A DNA stretch of 64,000 bases from Pedobacter hartonius (GTDB lineage: Bacteria; Bacteroidota; Bacteroidia; Sphingobacteriales; Sphingobacteriaceae), in assembly GCF_900107535.1 (NCBI RefSeq), contig NZ_FNRA01000008.1, positions 62,001 to 126,000 on the forward strand. Reading direction: 5' to 3'. Of the stretch, positions 16,183 through 24,729 are shown piece after piece. How positions within the stretch are numbered: position 1 is the stretch's first letter; each line of letters opens with the position of its first letter. The notes under the pieces were generated by a model that was not told where the DNA came from, did no database searches, and saw nothing but the letters and a program-made list of their open reading frames with translations. Both the position numbers and the translations under genes were made by a program.

Positions 16183-17889
16183 TTAAAAACGGTAGGTCAA
16201 ACCTGCCTGCATTTGTAAATTAAAAGCATCTTTCCCGCTAATGTTAACATCGTCAGCTGGTCCTTGAAACAGGTACCATTGATAATTTAAGGAATTTACA
16301 CCCATTAATTTAGCATTAAAAATAAAATTTTTATAGTTCCATTCTCCATTAAAAGCAATACTCAAATCTGTCCAATGCCTGCGGGAGTCCTTATCTGCCT
16401 CGTAGGCATAATAATAGAAATCATTATTATGAACATATCGTTCCAATTGTATGCCCAGGCGTTTAAGGCCTCTTACCCAGCTTACATCAATGCTTTGCAA
16501 ATTAGCTCCGGGTCCTATACCGGCTCCTAAAACCTCACCCCTATTTGTATAGCCCTGTCTTACATATTTATTAATATACCAGCTATCGGCACTCCGAATA
16601 TCGCTAGGACTGGTCTCCTGCAGCTGTGTAGCTTCAACACTAATCAGCAGGTTTTCATCCCTACTTTCGTTGAAAGGAAGCATTTTCCGGATACCAAAAA
16701 TATAGGCCCTGTTACGCGATGCCTCTAAAAGCTGGTTACGGGTATCCCCTGTACTATTGTTCTTACCATATTCAAAATAGATTTCCGCATGCTCTTCAGG
16801 CCACAACCACCGCATAAATACAGAACTTCGGTTATCCCGGTTTTCGACCGGCCTATCGGCATTAACTTTTGTAGTTGATGAAAAGAAAGGCAAATAATCG
16901 CCAAATTTGGAAAGGTCGTTATGATAAAGCTGAGAACTTCTGGTTAGCCCCACAAACAAACCGGGAACCCATTTTGGTTGCCATGTTACAGCTAATCCAG
17001 AAAGGTATCTCCAGTTATCTGGTTTCGGTATAAACAGGGTACTGCCAAAATAGTCCCATTCAGGCTCTAATACGCCATAATCCGAGTTTTCTAATCTTCC
17101 GGCTATGATTTGTCCCTCAAATGAACCAATCGCTGTATTGACCGGCTTTCTTGTATTTAGAGTCAGGTGTTTAAATCCAGGGGCTGTATTACTCATTAGT
17201 AAGGAATTACGTATTCCGGGACCCCACCATAGATTCTCTGTTGATAGACCAAATGAGATATCTTTGTAGTTCAGGCGGATGCTACTTTGTCCCCAGTAGG
17301 CTTTACTGATTTCATTATTTCCAAACCTTGCAGGCAAATCAATATTATTATAAAAATCGTAATATCTCGCAACTATAATAGGGTAAGTAGCAGGATTGAA
17401 AGTATCGAATTTACCATTTATGGCGAGATCGATTTCGGGTCTGAATTGTATGCTTAACATTCCGTATTCCAGATATGCTCCTGCACTAAGTAAGGTCTGA
17501 AGCCCTTTCGCCGGGAGCATAGCACCATCATTCCAGCCATAAGGATGGTGAGAATTGAATTGGGTTTGTAGATTTAAAGGCAAAAGACTGATTTTGAGCT
17601 TGCCATTTTTAGAACTATAAACACTTGGGGAGTTAATAAGGTTATATTTTTTTTCAGTACTATCCTGATAAAATACATCTTTAGCTTTAAAGCTTAACTT
17701 GGGCAACAGTGGTCGTATTAAAAACGAAACCGATGAATCCGCCCGCCCCAAAAGCTGTGCCCGGCGGTAATAATCCTCTAACGACACACTTCCTACTGGT
17801 AAGCTCTGTGCAGACAATTTATGTTGAAAAGATATGAGTAGTATAAAAGCAAGGCTAATCTTTATAATTTTCATTGATGGATTTTTCAT
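16183..17889 (-). CDS. Wzi-like capsule assembly outer-membrane protein (copy B)
   Basis: The 568-residue tandem paralogue of copy A has an N-terminal signal peptide ending near LSAQ, then SLPVGSVSLEDYYRR and a beta-barrel-like body ending in GLTYRF. The start ATG at 17889 overlaps the lipoprotein stop by one base (TAATG); a second in-frame ATG lies five codons later. The two copies differ most in the middle (residues about 260-400), as expected for surface loops. Location and family suggest surface attachment or export of the glycan made by the upstream genes. A role in a different outer-membrane process cannot be excluded. Confidence 0.85.
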   Translation of the reverse strand: MKNPSMKIIKISLAFILLISFQHKLSAQSLPVGSVSLEDYYRRAQLLGRADSSVSFLIRPLLPKLSFKAKDVFYQDSTEKKYNLINSPSVYSSKNGKLKISLLPLNLQTQFNSHHPYGWNDGAMLPAKGLQTLLSAGAYLEYGMLSIQFRPEIDLAINGKFDTFNPATYPIIVARYYDFYNNIDLPARFGNNEISKAYWGQSSIRLNYKDISFGLSTENLWWGPGIRNSLLMSNTAPGFKHLTLNTRKPVNTAIGSFEGQIIAGRLENSDYGVLEPEWDYFGSTLFIPKPDNWRYLSGLAVTWQPKWVPGLFVGLTRSSQLYHNDLSKFGDYLPFFSSTTKVNADRPVENRDNRSSVFMRWLWPEEHAEIYFEYGKNNSTGDTRNQLLEASRNRAYIFGIRKMLPFNESRDENLLISVEATQLQETSPSDIRSADSWYINKYVRQGYTNRGEVLGAGIGPGANLQSIDVSWVRGLKRLGIQLERYVHNNDFYYYAYEADKDSRRHWTDLSIAFNGEWNYKNFIFNAKLMGVNSLNYQWYLFQGPADDVNISGKDAFNLQMQAGLTYRF

Positions 17890-18545
17890 TAATTGAGGCT
17901 AATGACTTTAATTTTAATATTATCAACCGACCAGCTCTCGTTACATTTAGGGTCAGCGACATCTTTTTGTACCAGCTTATCCAGACACTGAATTAAAAGT
18001 GTCTTTTCGGAATGACTTATACTTTTGTGAATTTTATATAAGGTAGAGCCGTTTGGATTAAGCGCTTCACTGCAAAAACCGGGTAAGTTTATATTCGATG
18101 CACCGCTTTTGGGATTATTACTCTGAGTAGGATAATCGGCAGGATAAGACTGCCCCGGACAAAAATTGCCCGGTGCACAGTCAAAATTAGCGAATGTAGC
18201 ACTGACAAATGTTTTGTTATTAACTTTCATCTGCCAGAGATCAGGCCCACTCACATTATTCTGTAAACTTTGGCTGCCTTCCCAGCTATCATGAATATAA
18301 AGATCAAAGCTAATGTCCACCACATCATGCTTTGGTAAATCGTTTACAACGACTTTAAATTCACCATTATTGTAATTACCCAAGACATTAGATCCATTAA
18401 ATGGTGAAATTGTGCCATTTTCTATTCCGGTCAGGTTTCCACTTTCGAAATCATTGTAGTATACTTCCACTTCACTATCAGTAGTTTTTGCGCAGGAGCC
18501 AAATAAAATAAATAACAGAAAACAGAGTAATATAAGTTTATTCAT
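17889..18545 (-). CDS. Lipoprotein of unknown function
   Basis: This is a 218-residue secreted lipoprotein with a hydrophobic N-terminus and lipobox FGSC, placing the lipidated cysteine at residue 18. The ATG at 18545 is preferred over an in-frame TTG at 18557 because it gives a compact signal peptide. The mature part is rich in Asn, Ser and Gly with several cysteines (CAPGNFCPG, FCSEA, LIQCL, PKCNES) and ends with a beta-sandwich-like segment (WSVDNIKIKV). I do not recognise the family; it resembles carbohydrate-binding or jelly-roll domains only in general pattern. It overlaps Wzi-like copy B by one base, so it probably works with the two Wzi-like proteins at the outer membrane. Confidence 0.75.
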   Translation of the reverse strand: MNKLILLCFLLFILFGSCAKTTDSEVEVYYNDFESGNLTGIENGTISPFNGSNVLGNYNNGEFKVVVNDLPKHDVVDISFDLYIHDSWEGSQSLQNNVSGPDLWQMKVNNKTFVSATFANFDCAPGNFCPGQSYPADYPTQSNNPKSGASNINLPGFCSEALNPNGSTLYKIHKSISHSEKTLLIQCLDKLVQKDVADPKCNESWSVDNIKIKVISLN

Positions 18546-18591
18546 ATATAATTTCAATCAGATCCGTAAACGGTTAAAGGTAAGTATAATT

Positions 18592-19557
18592 TTAATGCTG
18601 TATTAATTTTGACGATCCTTCCAGGGAAAATCTTATAACTACAAAGATTACAGCACTAAACAGCAATGATAGTGAAAGAAGAAAAATCGAATAGGGCATC
18701 CAAAATATAATTAATGCATTGATCGTCAGTTGGGCCACTCCGTAAGCTGATGAAATAATCAAATGAGGCACCTTCCTCTCATTCGCCCAATATTGATAGA
18801 AATGACTTCTATGAGCTTCAAATACGCGTTCTCCGCGTATTATTCTAAAGATTATAGTCGTTACCGTATCAAGACCATATAAAAGCAGCAGTAACAGATA
18901 GCTGAAATTTTCAGTTTTAATGATAAGTTGCAATAAAAGGAACATAATAATGAAAGCGATACTTACACTCCCAACATCGCCGGCAAAACATTTTGCCTTT
19001 ATTCGGAAATTGAAAAAATTGAAAACCAAAACTGAAATAATGGCTGTTATTATGATACTTGAAGTAATAAACGCCGAAATGTAAATATTGATAAATAATA
19101 ATGTACAAAGCGTAATCAATGCATAAAAGCCGGTGATCCCATTTATTCCATCCATAAAATTAATTGCGTTGATACTTCCAATTACCAGAATTAAGGCCAA
19201 AATAATCCAATAAAATGGAAGATTAAAAAGTCCCAATTGATAAAACATAAATGCCACGCCCACCAAATGAAAAAATATTCTCAGTTTGTTACTTACCGGC
19301 TTTATGTCATCCAAAAAGCTGATAAATGAAATTACCGTAAGGCCGATGAGAAAATAACCGTAATTAAATCCAAAGTATAACGGGTATAATAACAAACTAA
19401 GGGCGAAGATAATCCCCCCCCCTCTGAGGGTGACCACCTGATGAGAACTTCGATGATTAGGTTGGTCAATAATATTATATTTATCCGCTAAGAAAAAATA
19501 AAAACTTTCGAGAAGAAATAGTAAAACGAATATTATTAAAAAAAGACTTATATTCAT
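18592..19557 (-). CDS. WecA/WbpL-type polyprenyl-phosphate sugar-1-phosphate transferase
   Basis: The 321-residue integral membrane enzyme of the MraY/WecA family (GT4 in older annotations) starts glycan repeat synthesis by moving an amino-sugar-1-phosphate onto undecaprenyl phosphate. Motifs are RGGG (45-48), DDIKPVSNKLR (83-93), NAINFMDGINGITG (130-143), FAGDVGSVS, and a cytoplasmic HRSHFYQYW loop for nucleotide-sugar recognition. The ATG at 19557 is the correct start; a TTG further upstream would add a non-family extension. The RGGG codons contain a run of nine G (plus-strand C at 19414-19422). The two epimerase-like genes just upstream suggest a UDP-QuiNAc or UDP-FucNAc donor, as with WbpL. 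Confidence 0.92.
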   Translation of the reverse strand: MNISLFLIIFVLLFLLESFYFFLADKYNIIDQPNHRSSHQVVTLRGGGIIFALSLLLYPLYFGFNYGYFLIGLTVISFISFLDDIKPVSNKLRIFFHLVGVAFMFYQLGLFNLPFYWIILALILVIGSINAINFMDGINGITGFYALITLCTLLFINIYISAFITSSIIITAIISVLVFNFFNFRIKAKCFAGDVGSVSIAFIIMFLLLQLIIKTENFSYLLLLLLYGLDTVTTIIFRIIRGERVFEAHRSHFYQYWANERKVPHLIISSAYGVAQLTINALIIFWMPYSIFLLSLSLLFSAVIFVVIRFSLEGSSKLIQH

Positions 19558-19591
19558 AGATAGTTGCAATTGAAAAATAATGTGATTTCCG

Positions 19592-19599
19592 CAAATATA
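19592..19599 (-). promoter_or_regulatory. Candidate -7 promoter element upstream of wecA-like gene
   Basis: The minus strand reads TATATTTG, an exact TAnnTTTG match, 35 bases before the ATG at 19557. No TTTG -33 box at standard spacing was found. The same octamer appears before the genes starting at 48600 and 51506. Confidence 0.3.
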
Positions 19600-19652
19600 G
19601 ATAAACAAGCATGAACCTTAGAAATCATAGTTATTCAAATAAGTAATAATCG

Positions 19653-20594
19653 CTATCTCCTTCGGTAAGCTTCAACCAAATCTTCAATAACTTGTTCCAT
19701 TGTAACTACAGGGGTATAGTCCAGTTCCTTTTCTATCGTCCCAATATCATATCTAACTCTGGTGCTTAAGGCATCTACACGACCCGTCGTCAAAGGGCTT
19801 CCCGGTATCATATTACCGATAAGCCCCAAGCCCTTCATCAAGAATAGAGGTACGCGTAATTTTGGAACTGCCTTACCCAAACATTTTGCGGCCTGAGCGA
19901 TAAATTCTTCAATGGTCCTAGTGTCAGAGATATTATAAATTCTTCCATTTGCCCTTTTATCTCTACCTACAAGTATAAGTGCCTGCACAACATTATCTAC
20001 AGGCACGTAATTTGCATTCGCCCCCTTTGGGCCAATAAAGAAAAACATTCCTTTGTCTAAAGCTCTTACAAGCTGAAAAAGCGATTGGTTGCTCATCTCT
20101 GGCCCAAAAACATTTGACGGTCTAAGAATACCATACGTAAAAAAATTATTTAGCCCGGCATAAATAACCAAATTATCCGCTGCAACCTTTGATCGCTCGT
20201 ATGTATTCATAGGATCTATTTTTTGCGTTTCAAACACTTCCCCGGATAAAATATGGCCGTAAACTCCGGTACTACTTAACTGCACCCAATGTTTCAACCT
20301 CCCTTTAGCAGCATCAAGTAGGTTTTTAGTTCCTTGTACGTTCACCTGAAACATTTTAGATTCATCCTTTATCTCTGCTGCGCAATGATAAAGAACATCT
20401 ATTCCTTCGACAAATGATATCAGTTTTTCATGTTGGTCCATCAAATCAAGATGATGTACTTTTACCAGTTCAGGGAAATCAAGATCACTTCTTTTTTTTC
20501 TTGACATAATTTGAACATCATCACCCATTTCGAGATGCTTCATCACCAATTTCTTCCCTATAAAGCCAGTTGCTCCTGTGATTGCTATCTTCAT
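19653..20594 (-). CDS. NAD-dependent epimerase/dehydratase (extended SDR)
   Basis: The 313-residue extended SDR has GATGFIGKK (about 7-15) for NAD binding, an active-site Ser-Ser in QLSSTGVYG, and Tyr/Lys in YERSK. The C-terminal half is of the substrate-binding type. It starts 11 bases after the stop of the next epimerase and is upstream of the WecA-like gene. Enzymes here usually epimerise or reduce a nucleotide-linked 4-keto sugar before it is loaded on the lipid. A role with the CapD-like dehydratase is plausible, but substrate and reaction are not readable. Confidence 0.82.
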   Translation of the reverse strand: MKIAITGATGFIGKKLVMKHLEMGDDVQIMSRKKRSDLDFPELVKVHHLDLMDQHEKLISFVEGIDVLYHCAAEIKDESKMFQVNVQGTKNLLDAAKGRLKHWVQLSSTGVYGHILSGEVFETQKIDPMNTYERSKVAADNLVIYAGLNNFFTYGILRPSNVFGPEMSNQSLFQLVRALDKGMFFFIGPKGANANYVPVDNVVQALILVGRDKRANGRIYNISDTRTIEEFIAQAAKCLGKAVPKLRVPLFLMKGLGLIGNMIPGSPLTTGRVDALSTRVRYDIGTIEKELDYTPVVTMEQVIEDLVEAYRRR

Positions 20595-20605
20595 ACAGTT
20601 TGTAG

Positions 20606-21505
20606 TTATATGCTATTGTTAAACCCCCTGGCCGTTTCAAGAATACCGTCATCGGATGAGACAGGTAAGCTTTTTCCTAATGCAGCCAAAATTTTTCTGT
20701 TACTTACAACGTAATTTTCAGTCAGTTTGCCCAGTCTTTCACTATTCAAAGGTAATCTCAAAAAATCCCCGATTTTTGCTAATCCTACAACCATTTTAAC
20801 AGGAATATGTAACAATTGCGGACTTCTATTTAATACCTTCGATAATAATACAACTACTTCTTTAGTAGACAACACTTGATCATCAGCAACATTGTAAATT
20901 CCAGAAAGAATATCATCTCTTTCAATTAGCTCCTTTAAAATAAAACACAAGTTCTCGATACTAAGAAAAGAACGTTTATTTTCAAAAGAAGCTAAAGGGT
21001 AAGGTATTCCTTTTGCAACAAACTTGTATAACAGGTTTAAATTGCCCTTATTTCCAGGGCCATGAATCATACAAGGCCGGAGAATAAAATACGACTTTCC
21101 AGATGGAAGAGGCTGCTGGATGATATACTCTTCTGCCAGGAGTTTGGATTTTCCATAATGCGTATGTGGAAATGCAATAATGTCTTCGTCCATAATCCCG
21201 TCCAGGGAATCAGCAACAGCCTTAACAGAACTTATAAAAATAAATTTCGACGCATTAGACTTTAAGAATTTATCATAAAGATCCTTTGTAAGTTCGTAGT
21301 TAATCTGATAATATTCGTCCGGATTTGCAGATTTTCGCAGATCGTGAGCCTTGCCTGCAAGATGAACTATAACATTTGCATATGAAATATCATTGCTGTG
21401 TTTTCTCAGATCTAGCGGCACCAGATTTAAACTGGTAATATTACTTAGATACCTGACCAGATTTTGTCCAACAAATCCTGAAGCCCCCGTTATTATTACA
21501 TGCAT
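20606..21505 (-). CDS. NAD-dependent epimerase/reductase, WbpV/WreQ-like
   Basis: This is a 299-residue extended SDR with GASGFVGQN for NAD binding, FISSVKAV as active-site serine strand, and YGKSK as Tyr/Lys motif. Its size, the GASGFVG motif and its location beside a WecA/WbpL-type transferase recall UDP-2-acetamido-2,6-dideoxy-4-keto-hexose 4-reductases (WbpV/WreQ), which make UDP-QuiNAc from the product of WbpM-type enzymes. A WbpM-like enzyme is encoded at 9359-11293. This is a family-level match, and the specific reaction is inference. The gene lies between a GT4 gene and another epimerase on the same strand. Confidence 0.8.
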   Translation of the reverse strand: MHVIITGASGFVGQNLVRYLSNITSLNLVPLDLRKHSNDISYANVIVHLAGKAHDLRKSANPDEYYQINYELTKDLYDKFLKSNASKFIFISSVKAVADSLDGIMDEDIIAFPHTHYGKSKLLAEEYIIQQPLPSGKSYFILRPCMIHGPGNKGNLNLLYKFVAKGIPYPLASFENKRSFLSIENLCFILKELIERDDILSGIYNVADDQVLSTKEVVVLLSKVLNRSPQLLHIPVKMVVGLAKIGDFLRLPLNSERLGKLTENYVVSNRKILAALGKSLPVSSDDGILETARGFNNSI

Positions 21506-21563
21506 ACAAAATAGTTTAATTCAAAGACTTAATTACCATTCATATCTCCTGGCTTGCATCATA

Positions 21564-22733
21564 TTATTGTTTGAGCAATAATTCATTATAAAAATCCCGC
21601 TGAAGCCGGTAAATAACATCTGCAGAAAAGAAATCCAAAATTCTTATTCTCCCGTTAATTTTCATTTCCCTTAACTTGCCTGGATTTTCAAATAAGTATC
21701 TCATAGCCTTCGAAAACTCATCCGCATTGGAACTTTCAACAAGCAGACCGGTGGAGTTATGTGCAATTGAATCGACCAAACCTACAATATCAAAACCAAT
21801 GGCAGGCACTCCCATGGCTGCCGCTTCTATCACAATTGAGCCAAAACCTTCGCTGCTACTAGGCAGACATAATACATCACTCACAGCCAGATATTTTTCA
21901 TGAGCGTCCACTTTATCTAGACTTATGATCCGGTCTGACAAATATTCATACTGAGTATACAACTTTTGCAGATGTCCTTCAGATTCGTCAGGGCCAATAA
22001 AAAGCAACTTTGCATTTGGTATATCAACAACTTGAGAAAATGCTTTAAGAAGTTCATTTATACCTTTTGTTATTGATTTTCGGGCCAGGAAGATATATAC
22101 AAAATCATTTTCAGCTATCCCAAGCTCTTTTCTTAGAACATTTCTTGTCTTATCCACTATGCTGATATCAAACCTGGAAAGATCCACACCTGACAAAGAT
22201 CCCCTTCCAATGCATCTTATTGGCTTTCCATTTTGGTTGACGCCCTGCTTTTCTAAAAAGTCAGACTGCGAGGGACTATCAGTAAGACACACCGTACATA
22301 CACTGACAATAAGCTTATCAATAAAAATATAGATCGCTCTTGATCTGCCGGTCAGGTTTGACCATACCTGCCCGGTAAACGTATGTATCCTAATAGGTAC
22401 CAATGCCAGAAAACTAGCAAAGGCCGCAATCAATCCTGCCTTCGGCATAATCGAGTGTACAATTTGCGGTCTTAATTTCAAGCATAGATAAAAGATATGA
22501 AAAAATGCTATAATGTCATTCCATATTGAAATCTTCCTTAAGATATTTACATCAATAAAGGTTACGTTAGAATATCGTAAAGCATATCTTGACACATCAT
22601 TTCCCGCTATATAGACTTCAAAATCGTCATTAGACCGATCAAGAAAATTCTTAAGATGCCATATAACTACTTCAGCCTGAGTTACAACCCGAAGAATTTT
22701 GATTTTTTTTTTGTGGCTTTTAGCTTCTTTCAT
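21564..22733 (-). CDS. Family 4 glycosyltransferase (GT-B)
   Basis: The 389-residue GT-B enzyme has the C-terminal EX7E motif intact in SEGFGSIVIEAAAMG, followed by VPAIGFDIVG for donor binding, and IVHSIMPKAGLIAAF in the N-terminal acceptor domain. It is expected to add one sugar to the lipid-linked repeat unit on the cytoplasmic side. The sequence has the general look of WbpH/PglA-like second-sugar transferases, but donor identity is unknown. It is separated by 45 bases from the GT2 upstream and by 58 bases from the epimerase downstream. Confidence 0.9.
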   Translation of the reverse strand: MKEAKSHKKKIKILRVVTQAEVVIWHLKNFLDRSNDDFEVYIAGNDVSRYALRYSNVTFIDVNILRKISIWNDIIAFFHIFYLCLKLRPQIVHSIMPKAGLIAAFASFLALVPIRIHTFTGQVWSNLTGRSRAIYIFIDKLIVSVCTVCLTDSPSQSDFLEKQGVNQNGKPIRCIGRGSLSGVDLSRFDISIVDKTRNVLRKELGIAENDFVYIFLARKSITKGINELLKAFSQVVDIPNAKLLFIGPDESEGHLQKLYTQYEYLSDRIISLDKVDAHEKYLAVSDVLCLPSSSEGFGSIVIEAAAMGVPAIGFDIVGLVDSIAHNSTGLLVESSNADEFSKAMRYLFENPGKLREMKINGRIRILDFFSADVIYRLQRDFYNELLLKQ

Positions 22734-22778
22734 TCAATACTTTCTTAATAAGAAAACAGAATATAACGATTAATTTTA

Positions 22779-23660
22779 TTATAATAAATTTAAAGGAAGA
22801 TCTACACTTCTAATTTTATTTAAGATAGAGATTGCTTTACTTTTTTCAGTCAATGTCAGATCTCCATTTCTTCTCTTAGATAGAAGATTCTGAAGACTAA
22901 AAAATCCAAATGTTTTATAGAGGAAAACCTTAAGATATGTTTTTCTGAGTTCAGCTCTCAGTTCCTTCTCATTAAGAATATCAGGTCCATATTTATATAA
23001 TATTTTGCGTATAGTTCTAAGACTACTGATGTAGTTTCTGATATTAACCTTACCTTCTCTAACGATATAGAGAGGCTCTTTCACTCTTTTAAAATTTGAA
23101 TATTTGTGAGTCCGAACCCAAAGTTCCCTGTCTTCTGCGCGTACATATTCAGGATCATATGGGTTCTTCACAAACCATTCTTTCTTGCCTATTATACTCG
23201 CATGTAACAACATTGCTTTACTTAAAACATATTTTGAATCATATTCAATAGACTCGAGTCCTCTTATACCAATTGGATCACCTGTTTCGCTAATAGAATA
23301 AGTGCCCGTATCCACAAGATCTATATTGATATCGGAAAGTAAAACATCGATTTGTTTTTGTAACCGTGTGGGATCCATAAGGTCGTCAGCGTCCATCCTT
23401 GCTAAATAATCTCCACTGACCAGGGAAGGCACCTGATTTAATCTATAAACTAATCCCCTGTTGGTTCCATCGCTTATAACTTTTACTCTTTTATCAGAGA
23501 TGTTTCTAACGAGCTCTAAACTATTATCTTTCGATCCGTCATCAAGGAGTATTAACTCCCAATTTTCATACGTTTGAGCAAAGACTGACTTGACTGCGTC
23601 AATGATAGTTAATTCATTATTGTAAAAAGGTATGGCAATACTTATCAATGGGTTATTCAT
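22779..23660 (-). CDS. Family 2 glycosyltransferase
   Basis: The 293-residue GT-A enzyme begins ISIAIPFYNNELTI and has LLDDGSKDNS and ARMDADDLMDP, the latter giving the DxD-like metal site. It has no membrane segments; the C-terminal 80 residues are basic, which may help membrane association. It lies one base from the next GT2 gene and is co-transcribed with it. The two GT2 proteins are different enough to add different sugars. Confidence 0.9.
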   Translation of the reverse strand: MNNPLISIAIPFYNNELTIIDAVKSVFAQTYENWELILLDDGSKDNSLELVRNISDKRVKVISDGTNRGLVYRLNQVPSLVSGDYLARMDADDLMDPTRLQKQIDVLLSDINIDLVDTGTYSISETGDPIGIRGLESIEYDSKYVLSKAMLLHASIIGKKEWFVKNPYDPEYVRAEDRELWVRTHKYSNFKRVKEPLYIVREGKVNIRNYISSLRTIRKILYKYGPDILNEKELRAELRKTYLKVFLYKTFGFFSLQNLLSKRRNGDLTLTEKSKAISILNKIRSVDLPLNLL

Positions 23661-23661
23661 T

Positions 23662-24570
23662 TTATAAATTATTTTTTCTAGACATATATCTTAGTCCATT
23701 TATCATATGATAAATAGACCGGGTTTTTATTCTGAGTGACCCTTTAAGAAGGGATTTTACAAGTGAGATATAGCCTTTGGTAATATCACCGTTTTTCAAG
23801 CTTATATTTCCAATATTATAAGCAAGAGCTGCTGCTATTTTATTTTTCTCATAATCGCTTGTGCTTACTTTGATAAATGAAGCATATAAAGCCCGAAATC
23901 TGGAAATTTGACGATCGTCAGAGAATGTGATGTTATTATCTCCTATAAAATAAGAACCCATAACAACAGGAAAATATTTGGTTTGCATACCCAGCTTACC
24001 TAGTCGAATCCAAAGATCAAAATCTTCAAGCCCTATAATATCTTTTGATTCCCGAAAGCCTTCTGCTTCTTCCAAAATACATTTGCGGATACAAGTCGAC
24101 GAGGTTGGAATAGCATTTAAATTATAAAGAAGATCATGGTAAACATCCCGATTATTTAGTTGTCTGGATTTAATCCTCCCGGTATTCATATCATTACTTA
24201 TAATCTCAAGATCATGATAAATAAAATCTATTTTATTCAGGTCCTGATTGGAGATAAATTCTAGTCGTCCTTCTGTATACCAGTCATCTGAATCTAGGAA
24301 ACAAAGCCAATCAGCTACAGAATTAGTAATACCAACGTTCCTAGACCTCGCGGGTCCACCCCAATTTTCCTGATAAAAGTACCGTAACGTAAGAAGTTCC
24401 CGATATTTTTCTACAACTACAGACGTATTATCTGTTGAACCGTCATCGCAAATTAAAACTTCAAAATTTTTATAAGTTTGATTGACCAGAGATTGCAAGC
24501 ACCTGTCAAGAGCATTAGAACGATTATAGGTAGGGATAATAATCGAAAATTTAAGGTCGTTAGTTGTCAT
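23662..24570 (-). CDS. Family 2 glycosyltransferase
   Basis: The 302-residue GT-A enzyme has the N-terminal FSIIIPTYNRSNALDRCL, the nucleotide-binding ICDDGSTDNT, and the metal-site FLDSDDWY. ENWGGPARSRNVG is a typical GT2 acceptor-side motif. It is the first gene after the 160-base gap below the Wzy candidate, where a good promoter match sits at 24657-24687. It and the following GT2, one base apart, form a tight pair. Confidence 0.9.
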   Translation of the reverse strand: MTTNDLKFSIIIPTYNRSNALDRCLQSLVNQTYKNFEVLICDDGSTDNTSVVVEKYRELLTLRYFYQENWGGPARSRNVGITNSVADWLCFLDSDDWYTEGRLEFISNQDLNKIDFIYHDLEIISNDMNTGRIKSRQLNNRDVYHDLLYNLNAIPTSSTCIRKCILEEAEGFRESKDIIGLEDFDLWIRLGKLGMQTKYFPVVMGSYFIGDNNITFSDDRQISRFRALYASFIKVSTSDYEKNKIAAALAYNIGNISLKNGDITKGYISLVKSLLKGSLRIKTRSIYHMINGLRYMSRKNNL

Positions 24571-24656
24571 TAAGTATAATGCTATACTAAGAATTAAATC
24601 TTAGGTATAATATAGAGTTTAAAATTTATAATCAATCAGTCATTTGATCATATCAG

Positions 24657-24687
24657 CAAAAGTATACCAATAATCTCAGGAATCAAA
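24657..24687 (-). promoter_or_regulatory. Bacteroidota-type internal promoter before the GT2 pair
   Basis: On the minus strand TTTG (24684-24687) is followed after 19 bases by TACTTTTG (24657-24664), matching both promoter boxes with ideal spacing. It would give a leader of about 80 bases before the ATG at 24570. It suggests the GT2-to-Wzi part can be transcribed separately from the upstream Leg genes. Confidence 0.5.
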
Positions 24688-24729
24688 AAATCATCTGTTA
24701 AATGAACCTTCAATGCTCCGATTTCAATA

